Source: Boudabousia liubingyangii (lineage in GTDB: Bacteria; Actinomycetota; Actinomycetes; Actinomycetales; Actinomycetaceae). From it: 64,000 bases of DNA. The notes under the pieces were generated by a model that worked only from the letters and a program-made list of their open reading frames with translations, was not told the DNA's origin and made no database searches. Shown here one piece after another: positions 9,922 through 18,671 of the stretch (its first letter is position 1; the number at the start of each line of letters is the position of its first letter). The stretch lies in assembly GCF_001907245.1 (NCBI RefSeq), contig NZ_MQSU01000003.1, positions 411,619 through 475,618 of the forward strand. The letters are read 5' to 3'. The translations under genes were made by a program, and so were the position numbers.

Positions 9922-10177
9922 AACTGACACCTTTCGTTGCCTACAGACCAGACCATCTTAAGCCGGTTAGCGACTACATGCAGAACCTAGCACCCCAAAT
10001 AAGTGAAAGCGGTCACTAGAAACGTTAACATAGTGGAAGAAAAATGCCCAAAGGCCCAGAGAAGAACTACTCTCTAAAGTAAAGATTCAAACGGAACCTA
10101 GAGAAAAACATAGCGCGCCCTATGCCACCCAGATGGGCCCGGCAGTGGCACTTATCCAAACCCATAAAGGAATCAAA

Positions 10178-10687
10178 ATGACCCAGAAGGGGATCCTGAA
10201 GCACCTAGACCTGGACTATCAGCCAGTTTCTCCCGAACTTACCAAAGTTCGTTTGCTGGTGGCGGTGTTCTGGACTCTACTGCCGGTTGCGATATTGCAG
10301 GTCCTAGCTTGGCTTTTCACCCCTCGTTTTGGGCTGTGGTTTTGGATTCTAATGGCGGTCAGCCTAGTCTTCATCGGGATTCTTCTATGGCTACTGTGGT
10401 TGATTCCCCGGCAGGTGCGCGCCCTGGGCTACACGCTCACGGAAACCGAACTGTACCTAAAACGTGGCGTCATGTTCCAGCGAGTTACGGTAGTACCCTA
10501 TGGTCGAATCCAGTACGTGGACCTTTCCCAAGGCCCCATCAATCGCCATTATGGCCTGGCGAAGGTAGAGCTTAATACGGCCTCGGCTACTAGTGACGCG
10601 ACGGTCCCGGGACTACCAAAGGCGGAAGCGACCCAGATTCGCCAGCGTCTTTCCCAGTACGCAGAAAACCAGATGGCGGGTATCTGA
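10178..10687 (+). CDS. PH-domain membrane protein, YdbS-like
   Basis: A 169-residue protein with two N-terminal membrane helices (about residues 24-44 and 50-72) followed by one bacterial PH domain (bPH_2, formerly DUF304) from about residue 78, containing LYLKRGVMFQRVTVVPYGRIQ. The start at 10178 has AAAGG 7 bases upstream; the frame is open further upstream but has no ribosome site. It overlaps the next gene by one base (TGATG), so the two are translationally coupled. YdbS/YdbT pairs are widespread in Gram-positives; in Bacillus they have been linked to resistance to some antimicrobial peptides. The function here is inferred. Confidence 0.88.
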   Translation: MTQKGILKHLDLDYQPVSPELTKVRLLVAVFWTLLPVAILQVLAWLFTPRFGLWFWILMAVSLVFIGILLWLLWLIPRQVRALGYTLTETELYLKRGVMFQRVTVVPYGRIQYVDLSQGPINRHYGLAKVELNTASATSDATVPGLPKAEATQIRQRLSQYAENQMAGI

Positions 10688-12330
10688 TGATCGAAAACGA
10701 TCCGGATCGCAACTGGCAGAAGGTCCACTGGATCTCTCCGCTAGCCCGCACGGGTAGCTTCCTGGTGCTAATCCTGACTTTCCTTATCTATCAGCAGCGT
10801 GAACTGCTGGTCCAGCTCTATCAACTTCTTAGCACTTCTGATGGCCGCACCTTCCAGATCGCACTCTGGAGCACTATCGGAGGCATTCTGGGCGTGCTAC
10901 TGCTGTTCCTGATCTATTCCTATCTGGCTTGGCGGCGCATGGGCTATGCGCTGGAGGGGGACAGCGTCCATTTCCGCAGCGGCATCATTTTCCGTAATGA
11001 ACGCCAGATCCGTTACTCCCGGATTCAGGCGGTGGACATTACGCGCCCGCTGCTTTCCCGCCCGCTGGGTCTGGGCGTCCTAGATATCGAGGCCGCCGGA
11101 GACGGGGATTCCCATATTTCTATCGCCTACTTGAAGGTGGATCAGCTGGCGGATCTGCGCACGCAAGTACTTACCCTTTCCGAGGGCGCACAGGCCGCCC
11201 CGGGGCAGGCTCAAGCCGGCCCGGCTCAAGCCAACCAAGCCCGTATCGACCAGGCTAGCATCGACCAGGTCCAGCCCGATCCCGAGGCCGCCCGAACCCT
11301 TCCCGCCGCCACCTTGGAAACAGCGGCTCCCGTCGCGGGAATTCGTACCGTGACAGGCCGTGGCCTAGCCCGGGATGAACAAGAAATTGGCTTCTATCGA
11401 TTGCCCGTAAAACGCCTACTAAAAACCATCGCGCTCAGTTTGACCTTCATAATCGCCCTGATTATGACTATCGCGATCATCGTGATGCTGGTACTCAGCT
11501 ACGTGATCCCCGAACGACAGCTTGTCTTCCGCGGTATCCTAGTCGGCCTCTTGCCCTTCTGGCTGCCTTACTTGAATGCCCTGTGGAAAACCTTCAACAC
11601 GCACTACCACTTCATGGCGAATGTCGGAGTCAAAGGACTGCGCCTGCATCAGGGCTTTACCAAGACTGAAAACCAGACCCTGCCGCCCGGGAAAGTCCAC
11701 GGCATTGAACTCAAGCAGCCCTTCCTCTGGCGACTAGGTGGCTGGTGGGACCTGCACCTGAGCGTCGCCGGCTTCTCCCGCGGGGAAAACACCCAGGCCT
11801 CCCTAGGGCTAGTGCCGCTAGCGCCAGCTGCCACCCTCGAAGAAATCCACCGGACCCTGAACCTGCTAGTGGGGGACCAGCCCATTAGCGACCCCGAAAA
11901 ATTCTGGCATGACGCCCTCTACGGCTCTAGGGAAGAACCCAGCCAGTTCGAGGTCGCCCCGGCCGCCTCTCGCATCTTCGACTGGTTTAGCTTCCGCCGC
12001 AACGCCCTATTCCTAAACGAACAGATCGTGGTCCTGCGTACCGGCTGGCTCAACCGCCGGGTAGGGATCCTCTTTGTGGAACACATCCAGGGGCAGTACC
12101 TAGCGCAGGGCCCCTGGCAGCGCCGCCGCGAACTGGGGACCATCCAGTTCGCTACCGTCGCCCGTGGAGCTACCGCCCGCAAGGCTAAGAACTTCGGGGC
12201 CGAGCAGTGCGCCCGCTGGTCCGGGCAGATCCTAGAACGCGCCATGGGACCGCGCCGTACCGGGATTGCGAATCTATGGCACCAAAAAGCCCTTGAAATG
12301 GAAGCCCAAGCACCTAAGGGTGAGCATTAA
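10687..12330 (+). CDS. PH-domain membrane protein, YdbT-like
   Basis: A 547-residue partner of the preceding gene. It has two N-terminal helices, a bPH_2 domain at about 90-165 (HFRSGIIFRNERQIRYSRIQ), an Ala/Gln/Pro-rich linker, two further helices at about 245-300, a second bPH_2 at about 305-365 and a third at about 430-510. Three PH-like domains are the usual YdbT layout. The linker (about 175-220) is low complexity and probably cytoplasmic. Membrane complex with the YdbS-like protein is expected from the gene pairing; ligand unknown. Confidence 0.87.
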   Translation: MIENDPDRNWQKVHWISPLARTGSFLVLILTFLIYQQRELLVQLYQLLSTSDGRTFQIALWSTIGGILGVLLLFLIYSYLAWRRMGYALEGDSVHFRSGIIFRNERQIRYSRIQAVDITRPLLSRPLGLGVLDIEAAGDGDSHISIAYLKVDQLADLRTQVLTLSEGAQAAPGQAQAGPAQANQARIDQASIDQVQPDPEAARTLPAATLETAAPVAGIRTVTGRGLARDEQEIGFYRLPVKRLLKTIALSLTFIIALIMTIAIIVMLVLSYVIPERQLVFRGILVGLLPFWLPYLNALWKTFNTHYHFMANVGVKGLRLHQGFTKTENQTLPPGKVHGIELKQPFLWRLGGWWDLHLSVAGFSRGENTQASLGLVPLAPAATLEEIHRTLNLLVGDQPISDPEKFWHDALYGSREEPSQFEVAPAASRIFDWFSFRRNALFLNEQIVVLRTGWLNRRVGILFVEHIQGQYLAQGPWQRRRELGTIQFATVARGATARKAKNFGAEQCARWSGQILERAMGPRRTGIANLWHQKALEMEAQAPKGEH

Positions 12331-12381
12331 GACTAAATAAAAACCTACCAAAACCCACTCTGAGCAGGTAGGATAAAGGCC

Positions 12382-13257
12382 GTGAAAACTAACGAAGAAA
12401 CCAAAGTAGTCCACACCCGCGCGGACCTACGAGCCGCGATCAACGAAAGTCAAACCCGAAAAGGCGGCAAAGTCGCCCTCGTCATGACCATGGGTGCCCT
12501 CCACGAAGGCCACCTAGACCTAGTACGTCGCGCCCACGAACTAGCCGACACCGTAGTGGTCTCCATCTTCGTTAACCCCCTCCAGTTCGCACCCGGAGAG
12601 GACTTCGACGCCTACCCGCGCACCCTAGACGCGGACGTCGAAAAACTACAAACCGTAGGTAGCCAGATCGTCTTCGCCCCCAGCGCCGAGGACGTCTTCC
12701 CCGGTGGCGCTCCCGCCATCACCTTCAACCCCGGCCCCGTCGGCCAGATCCTCGAAGGTAAAACCCGCCCCACCCACTTCGCGGGCGTCCTCCAAATCGT
12801 CAACAAGGTCATGAACCTAGTCCAACCCGACTACGCGCTATTCGGCCAAAAAGACGCCCAGCAGCTAGCCATCATCAAGCAGATGGTCCGCGACCTAGAC
12901 ATGCAACTAGAGGTCGTAGCCGTACCCATCCGCCGCGAAACCGACGGCCTAGCCATGTCCAGCCGTAACCAGTACCTAAGCGAAACCGAACGCGAACAGG
13001 CCCTAGCCCTATCACGCGCCCTCGAAACCGGACGCGAAGTAGCCGCCCGGACCGCCTCGGCCGCCGCCGTCGTAGACCGCGTCGAAAGCGAACTAAGCCA
13101 GGCCCCCGGCGTGAAACTAGACTACGTGGCCCTAATCGACCCACTAAACTTCACCCCCATCCCGGAAGGCCAGCGCGCCACCGGCGTCCTAGCCGTCGCC
13201 GCCTGGGTGGGCAAGACCCGCCTAATCGACAACACCCTAGTAGTGGTAGGTAAATGA
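12382..13257 (+). CDS. panC: Pantothenate synthetase
   Basis: It joins pantoate and beta-alanine using ATP, the last step of pantothenate synthesis. The 291 residues carry the nucleotidyl-transferase signature [14 protein letters not shown] (HxGH), the pantoate-binding FVNPLQF, and SSRNQYLS with the KMSKS-like region. It starts at GTG. Its stop overlaps the panD start by four bases (ATGA), so panC-panD are coupled and together supply beta-alanine and use it. No panB is in the window. CTA is the dominant leucine codon. Confidence 0.98.
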   Translation: MKTNEETKVVHTRADLRAAINESQTRKGGKVALVMTMGALHEGHLDLVRRAHELADTVVVSIFVNPLQFAPGEDFDAYPRTLDADVEKLQTVGSQIVFAPSAEDVFPGGAPAITFNPGPVGQILEGKTRPTHFAGVLQIVNKVMNLVQPDYALFGQKDAQQLAIIKQMVRDLDMQLEVVAVPIRRETDGLAMSSRNQYLSETEREQALALSRALETGREVAARTASAAAVVDRVESELSQAPGVKLDYVALIDPLNFTPIPEGQRATGVLAVAAWVGKTRLIDNTLVVVGK

Positions 13258-13823
13258 AACTACGTAAACCAGCCCGCTTTGCCGGCACCACCCGGGTAAT
13301 GGCCTGCGGAAAAATCCACCGCGCCACCGTTACCGAAGCCGACCTAGACTACGTCGGCTCCATTACCATCGACCAAGACCTACTGGACGCCGCCGATATC
13401 TTCGTGGGCCAGAAAGTCGACATCGTCAACGTCAACAATGGTGCGCGCCTAAGCACCTACACGATCGCCGGCGAACGCGGTAGTGGCGTCATCAAAATCA
13501 ACGGCGCCGCCGCCCACCACGCCAACCCCGGTGACATTGTCATCATCATGGCTTACGCGCACGTCCAGGAAAAGTTCGCCCAGCAGATGGAACCCGCGGT
13601 CGTCCTCGTTGACGAACATAACCGGATCCTGCACAACGGCAACGACCTAGGGCAAATCCCCGCCAAACTAGGTAAGAAAACCGGCCGGCGCCCCGGCGGT
13701 AAAACCCCGCGCAGCTCCGGCACTTCCCAGCCGCAAGCCACGAACGGATCAGGGGCAAAAACCGCGGGACAGAAAGCCTCGGGCCGCCGCGGGATTGTTA
13801 ACTGGTTCAAAAGTCGCGCTTAA
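13254..13823 (+). CDS. panD: Aspartate 1-decarboxylase with C-terminal extension
   Basis: It makes beta-alanine from aspartate. It is made as a proenzyme cut between Gly35 and Ser36 (DYVGSITID), where Ser becomes the pyruvoyl cofactor. [14 protein letters not shown] and the [11 protein letters not shown] stretch fit the family. The usual length is about 126-140 residues; this one has 189, with about 11 extra N-terminal residues and a basic Gly/Ser/Lys-rich tail from about residue 130. The ATGA overlap with panC favours the start given. The tail is probably disordered; I know of no function for it. Confidence 0.95.
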   Translation: MKLRKPARFAGTTRVMACGKIHRATVTEADLDYVGSITIDQDLLDAADIFVGQKVDIVNVNNGARLSTYTIAGERGSGVIKINGAAAHHANPGDIVIIMAYAHVQEKFAQQMEPAVVLVDEHNRILHNGNDLGQIPAKLGKKTGRRPGGKTPRSSGTSQPQATNGSGAKTAGQKASGRRGIVNWFKSRA

Positions 13824-13862
13824 AGCCTTTATTAGCTGAAATATTGCGCTAAACTGTGGGGC

Positions 13863-15434
13863 GTGAGTAACCAAGAAAATCTTTCCCCCCAGAATGACGA
13901 AACCCCGGAACAGATCCGTGTGCGCGCCGAAAAGCGCCTGCGGATGCTAGAAGCCGGCGTTAACCCCTACCCGGTCCAGTTGCCGATCACCACCTCGATC
14001 GCACAGGTCCGTAAGGATTTCGCCAACCTTGAAGCTGGCGACGAAACTGAAACTCTTGCAGGCCTAGCCGGCCGCGTGGTCTTCCTACGCAACACCGGTA
14101 AGCTCTGCTTCGTGACCCTACAGGACGGCGCCGGCCAGCGCCTTCAGGCCATGCTTTCCGCCGCGGAAGTGGGCCTCGAATCCCTACAGGAGTTCAAAGC
14201 GAACGTGGATCTAGGCGACCACCTGTACGTGTACGGTCGCGTGATCTGCTCACGCCGTGGCGAACTTTCCATTATGGCTCGCCCGGGTGAGGCCGGTTCC
14301 GGCGCTGGCACTTACGAGGTCGCTCCCGCCTGGGCCCTAGCCTCCAAGTCCGTTCGCCCCCTACCTAAGACTTACACCGCCGAAGACGGCACCGAGGTGG
14401 CCCTCTCTGAAGAGCAGCGCGTCCGTCGCCGCGAACTGGACATGATTATGCGTCCGGCCGCCCGCGACATGGTCCGCACCCGCTCTAAGATTGTGCGCTC
14501 CCTACGTCAGTGGTTCGATGAGCACGACTTCATCGAGGTCGAAACCCCCATGCTGCAGAACATTCACGGTGGCGCTGCGGCCCGCCCGTTCACCACGCAC
14601 ATGAACGCCTACGACACCGAACTGTACTTGCGTATTGCCCCGGAACTATTCCTCAAGCGCTGCCTGATCGGTGGCATTGAGAACGTCTTCGAGATCAACC
14701 GTAACTTCCGTAACGAGGGCGCTGACTCTTCTCACAGCCCCGAGTTCACCATGCTGGAGGCCTACCAGGCCTACGGCACTTACGATACGATCGCTCAGCT
14801 CACCCAGGACATCATCCAGAACGCGGCAATTGCCGCCACCGGCTCCACCGTGGTCACCCTGCCTGACGGCACCGAATACGACCTAGGCGGCGAATGGGAC
14901 CAGATTGGCCTATATGAATCCCTCTCTGAGGCTCTAGGCCAGGAAGTCACCCCGGAAACCCCGCGTGAAACCCTAGAAAAGATCGCGGATGAACACGATG
15001 TCGAAATCGAAGACTACTACGTCAACGGTAAGATCGTGGAAACCATCTGGGAAGAACTAGTTGGCGACAAGCTCTACCGCCCCACCTTCGTGCGGGACTT
15101 CCCGGTTGATACCTCACCGCTAGTTAAGGCTCACCGCAGCCAGCCTGGCAAGGTCGAAAAGTGGGACCTAATCGTCCGCGGCTTCGAACTAGCCACCGGC
15201 TACTCAGAGCTCAATGACCCGGTCGTGCAGCGTGAACGCTTCGAACAGCAGTCTCTAGATGCTGCTAACGGTGACCCCGAAGCCATGGAAGTGGATGAAG
15301 AATTCCTTCAGGCCATGGAACAGGGTATGCCGCCGGCCGGTGGTATGGGCATGGGTATTGACCGTCTGATCATGGCGATCACCGGTCAGGGTATCCGTGA
15401 GACCATCACCTTCCCGCTGGTCAAGCGCCTCTAA
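13863..15434 (+). CDS. lysS: Lysyl-tRNA synthetase, class II
   Basis: It charges tRNA-Lys. The 523 residues contain an N-terminal OB-fold anticodon-binding domain (about 55-160) and the class II catalytic core: motif 2 region FRNEGADSSHSPEFTMLE and motif 3 GMGMGIDRLIMAITG. ETPMLQNIHGGAAARPF is intact. It starts at GTG with a weak ribosome site and lies 39 bases after panD, so co-transcription with panCD is likely. A strong hairpin follows. Confidence 0.97.
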   Translation: MSNQENLSPQNDETPEQIRVRAEKRLRMLEAGVNPYPVQLPITTSIAQVRKDFANLEAGDETETLAGLAGRVVFLRNTGKLCFVTLQDGAGQRLQAMLSAAEVGLESLQEFKANVDLGDHLYVYGRVICSRRGELSIMARPGEAGSGAGTYEVAPAWALASKSVRPLPKTYTAEDGTEVALSEEQRVRRRELDMIMRPAARDMVRTRSKIVRSLRQWFDEHDFIEVETPMLQNIHGGAAARPFTTHMNAYDTELYLRIAPELFLKRCLIGGIENVFEINRNFRNEGADSSHSPEFTMLEAYQAYGTYDTIAQLTQDIIQNAAIAATGSTVVTLPDGTEYDLGGEWDQIGLYESLSEALGQEVTPETPRETLEKIADEHDVEIEDYYVNGKIVETIWEELVGDKLYRPTFVRDFPVDTSPLVKAHRSQPGKVEKWDLIVRGFELATGYSELNDPVVQRERFEQQSLDAANGDPEAMEVDEEFLQAMEQGMPPAGGMGMGIDRLIMAITGQGIRETITFPLVKRL

Positions 15435-15476
15435 TAAAGTGACGACTTCCTAGTCGCTACGGGAAAGATTTCTTTT

Positions 15477-15518
15477 AAACCCGCTTGGGGTATGCACTGT
15501 CATAACCCAAGCGGGTTT
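15477..15518. terminator. Hairpin terminator after lysS
   Basis: AAACCCGCTTGGG (15477-15489) pairs perfectly with CCCAAGCGGGTTT (15506-15518). It closes the panC-panD-lysS unit. Confidence 0.88.
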
Positions 15519-15585
15519 ACAATTCTCATTAGCTAAACTGAAGCCGAAGATGTTTTCCGCTGGTGCTGTCCTAAAGGAGCCCCTC

Positions 15586-16761
15586 TTGTCCGATCAAACC
15601 GCTGCCCGTCGTATTGCAGAAAAACAGGTTATTGCCGCTGAAGGCGACCTGGGCTATAACTGTCACCGCATCCCTGCCATGGTTCGCACGCCTAAGCACG
15701 GTTGGTTGCTAGCAGCCTGGGATGGGCGTCCCTTCGACCGCAGTGACGTGCCGCAGCCAAACTCGATCCTGCTGCGCACCTCAAAGGACCAGGGGAACAC
15801 CTGGGAGGCCGCCCGCGTCCTGCACCAGGGGGTGCGTGAACCCGAAGAGCAGAAGGTCGGCTACTCTGACCCGTCCATGATTGTGGATGAAGAGGCCGGG
15901 AAAATCTTCATCATTTCCGTCCTCTGCTACGACGCCGGCTTCTTCCAATCGGTCCCCGGGGACGAAACCACGGACGACCCGCAGCGCCAAATCCTGCACA
16001 CGATTGTGGTCGAATCGGAAGACGACGGCGAAACCTGGTCTGAACCACGAAAAATTACTTCAGCCGTAACCAAGGAACGCAGCTGGAAGTCACGCTTTGC
16101 GACCTCGGGACAGGGAATCCAGCTACGCTACGGGAAGCATCGCGGACGCCTGCTAACCCAGTTTGTGGTGGACGTGGAAGGTAGTGGCTTCCACGCGTAC
16201 TCGGTCTATTCAGATGACCACGGGCAGACCTGGCAGGCCGGTAACCTTAGCGAGGTAGGTGCGGATGAGAACAAGGTTGTGGAGCTCTCTGACGGCCGTC
16301 TGCTGATGAATTCCCGGACCGCCCGCCTCGATGCCGGACGACTATTCGCCTATTCGGAAGACGGGGGCGAGACCTGGTCTAACTGGGAGGTCCGTACGGA
16401 CCTGATTGACCCGGGAAATAACGCTGGTTTTGTGCGCGCTTACCCGTTTGCGCCGCAGGGTAGTGCGGCCGCGAAGGTCCTGTTGTTCTCTAATGCGAAG
16501 ATGACCCGCATTAATGATCCGATTGAAAATACTCCCTGGTCTACGCGTCGCCATAACGGGCACGTGCGCGTTTCCTTGGATGATGGTCAGACATGGGACG
16601 AGGGGGTGCAGTTCCATCCGGGTGGGATGGCCTACTCGACCCTGACCGTCGTGGATGAGGGCCTGTGGGGCGTCTTCTTTGAGGCTGATGAGTACCAGAG
16701 TATGCAGTTCTTATTGATTGATGAGGGCTGGTTGGGGCTGGAGCGTCCTGAGGTCAAATAA
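15586..16761 (+). CDS. Exo-alpha-sialidase, apparently intracellular
   Basis: A GH33-type sialidase of about 391 residues. HRIPAMV (about residues 27-33) is the FRIP-like motif with the first carboxylate-binding Arg. Five Asp-box-like repeats (S-D-G-TW) occur: SKDQGNTW, SEDDGETW, SDDHGQTW, SEDGGETW and SLDDGQTW. A likely TTG start at 15586 has AAAGGAG 6 bases upstream; an ATG at 15550 in frame lacks such a site. With either start there is no signal peptide, lectin domain or wall anchor, so it would act on imported sialosides. No sialic-acid transport or catabolism genes are nearby. Confidence 0.9.
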   Translation: MSDQTAARRIAEKQVIAAEGDLGYNCHRIPAMVRTPKHGWLLAAWDGRPFDRSDVPQPNSILLRTSKDQGNTWEAARVLHQGVREPEEQKVGYSDPSMIVDEEAGKIFIISVLCYDAGFFQSVPGDETTDDPQRQILHTIVVESEDDGETWSEPRKITSAVTKERSWKSRFATSGQGIQLRYGKHRGRLLTQFVVDVEGSGFHAYSVYSDDHGQTWQAGNLSEVGADENKVVELSDGRLLMNSRTARLDAGRLFAYSEDGGETWSNWEVRTDLIDPGNNAGFVRAYPFAPQGSAAAKVLLFSNAKMTRINDPIENTPWSTRRHNGHVRVSLDDGQTWDEGVQFHPGGMAYSTLTVVDEGLWGVFFEADEYQSMQFLLIDEGWLGLERPEVK

Positions 16762-16825
16762 AGGTATTTTGGGACGCCTTCCTAAAATGAGGTAACGAAA
16801 GCTCCATTTCTGTCATAATAGGCGG

Positions 16826-17881
16826 GTGAGTTTGTTACCTAAATATTTTTCGACCGAAAAACCCGGCACCGCCCCGGCACACCCCAAACCCCACGGCGTA
16901 AAAACCGGTGTTCTGCTGTTAAACCTAGGCACCCCGCAGTCGCCACAGGCCAAGCACGTGCGTCCCTTCCTAGCAGAGTTCCTCTCTGACCGGCGGGTAA
17001 TCGAAATGTCCCGTGCGGCCTGGTACCCGATCCTCGGGATGATCCTAGCGGCCCGACCAAAGCGATCCGGAAAGCTCTACCAAAACATCTGGACCGAAGC
17101 GGGCTCCCCGCTGCTACTACAAAGTCAAGAAGTAGCCACAAAACTAGAAGCGGCACTTAACGCTGACCTAGAGGATGAAAGCGGACGCATACCTGTCCGC
17201 GCTGCCATGACCTACGGACAGCCCAGCGTCAAAAAGGTTATCGACGAACTAAAGGCAGAAGGCGTCGAAAAGCTAATCGTCCTGCCGCTCTATCCGCAGT
17301 ACGCGGCGGCCTCGTCCGGGGCGGCACTAGACCAAGTCTGGCGTTACCTGCTGCGTTCTCGCTACCCGCTAGCGGTCCACAGTGTGCACCACTACGAAAC
17401 CTTTGAGCCCTACCTAGATGCGCTAGAGCAGCAAATCCACGACTACTGGCAGGAACACGGACGTTCCCAAAAACTACTCATTTCCTTCCATGGGATTCCC
17501 TGTGCTCAAGATGAGGCTGGGGACCCGTACCGGGGACACTGCGAAGCCACCTTTGAGGCCCTAAAAACCCGGCTTGTCAAGAACCATCAGGCGAATCCTG
17601 ACGATGTCCTGATGTGCTATCAGTCGAAGTTTGGGCCGGCCCCGTGGCTGACGCCGTCCACCCAAGACTTTTTCGCTAGCCTGCCCGCAGAGGGCGTTAA
17701 GAGCATTGACGTGATCTGCCCGGGATTCCTCACGGAGTGCTTAGAAACCCTGGAAGAAATTCAGATTACCGGCACCCATCAGTTCCAATCGGCCGGCGGG
17801 GAAGTGTTGCACTATATACCCGCTCTAGGGGCGAATGAAACCTGGGTTAAGCATGGCTTAGCACCCCTGGTTTTGGGTTGA
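16826..17881 (+). CDS. hemH: Ferrochelatase, Gram-negative-type sequence
   Basis: It inserts iron into a porphyrin. The 351 residues contain LLNLGTPQSP near the N-terminus, SFHGIP with the catalytic His, GDPYRGHCEAT, QSKFGPAPWLTP, and CPGFLTECLETLEEI with the conserved Glu. The combination SFHG-P plus GDPY--HC--T is what I know from proteobacterial protoporphyrin ferrochelatase; the coproporphyrin ferrochelatases usual in actinobacteria differ there. That suggests horizontal acquisition, or a lineage using protoporphyrin. It starts at GTG. No other haem gene is in the window. Confidence 0.93.
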   Translation: MSLLPKYFSTEKPGTAPAHPKPHGVKTGVLLLNLGTPQSPQAKHVRPFLAEFLSDRRVIEMSRAAWYPILGMILAARPKRSGKLYQNIWTEAGSPLLLQSQEVATKLEAALNADLEDESGRIPVRAAMTYGQPSVKKVIDELKAEGVEKLIVLPLYPQYAAASSGAALDQVWRYLLRSRYPLAVHSVHHYETFEPYLDALEQQIHDYWQEHGRSQKLLISFHGIPCAQDEAGDPYRGHCEATFEALKTRLVKNHQANPDDVLMCYQSKFGPAPWLTPSTQDFFASLPAEGVKSIDVICPGFLTECLETLEEIQITGTHQFQSAGGEVLHYIPALGANETWVKHGLAPLVLG

Positions 17882-17903
17882 AAAACTGCGGAAAAAGCTA
17901 AAA

Positions 17904-17945
17904 GACCGGTGGGCCCAATCAACAAGTTGACCAGGCCCACCGGCA
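17904..17945 (+). terminator. Hairpin terminator after hemH
   Basis: CCGGTGGGCC (17906-17915) pairs perfectly with GGCCCACCGG (17934-17943). There is no clear T-run, so it is an I-shaped actinobacterial-type terminator. It lies between convergent hemH and lutC. Confidence 0.75.
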
Positions 17946-18017
17946 ATAAGCTTGGATTAGGTCCCGCAGCTACCAGCAAGCTTATGGGATCCAAGCCATG
18001 GGTAATGATATATCTAA

Positions 18018-18671
18018 TCAGCGGATAATGACTACCCGCAGATTTCGGGGTCCGTGAACACCATCGACACGGATTAGTTCGATGTCAGAAGTGGCGGACG
18101 GGCCAGCAAACCAAGTCTGCGGTCGCTCCGGGTTCTGAGCCAACAAATCCAAAGCCTGCGGCACGGTCGGATAGATATCCTTAGCCCGCAAAACACAGAT
18201 ATGAGAGTCGGGAACGAGGCTGATAGCACGGCGTCCCTGATCACCCTCACCATCTAGGATGATGGTGCCAGAGAGGGAAATGCCACAGCGTGAACCGGTT
18301 AGAACCGCATCCACGGCATCCAGTTCATGGTTGCTTAGAGGAGCGTCACGGTGATCAACAACCGTTTCACGACCATCACGACCGGCAGCCTGGGCCCAAG
18401 CCTCAGGTAGTTCCGGCGGAAGCACGACGCGCTTCGCATCCAAAGCGCTGAGGTATTCGGCAATGGCGTCAGCGGCCTGGTCCTCATTAACTACCTTGAC
18501 CTCTGCGGTGTAGTCGATCAGGGCTTCAACCATTTCTTCCACTACCGGATCAGAGCCGGGAGCGTTCTCAGTCTCACGACGGTAATCACGGGTCGGTTCG
18601 GGAGCCGGACCGTCCTGTGACTGTGCCAGTGCGGCCTTGATATTACCTAGGATTTCTGATTTTGCGTCCAT
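18018..18671 (-). CDS. lutC: Lactate utilization protein C (LUD domain)
   Basis: A 217-residue protein with a single LUD domain (about 85-217: DAVLTGSRCGISLSGTI, LVPDSHICVL, GPSATSDIELIRVDGVHGP). It is the third subunit of the LutABC L-lactate oxidising complex, which feeds lactate electrons through Fe-S clusters. It overlaps lutB by one base (TGATG), so it is coupled. The lactate permease lctP lies just upstream of lutA on the same strand. Confidence 0.94.
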   Translation of the reverse strand: MDAKSEILGNIKAALAQSQDGPAPEPTRDYRRETENAPGSDPVVEEMVEALIDYTAEVKVVNEDQAADAIAEYLSALDAKRVVLPPELPEAWAQAAGRDGRETVVDHRDAPLSNHELDAVDAVLTGSRCGISLSGTIILDGEGDQGRRAISLVPDSHICVLRAKDIYPTVPQALDLLAQNPERPQTWFAGPSATSDIELIRVDGVHGPRNLRVVIIR

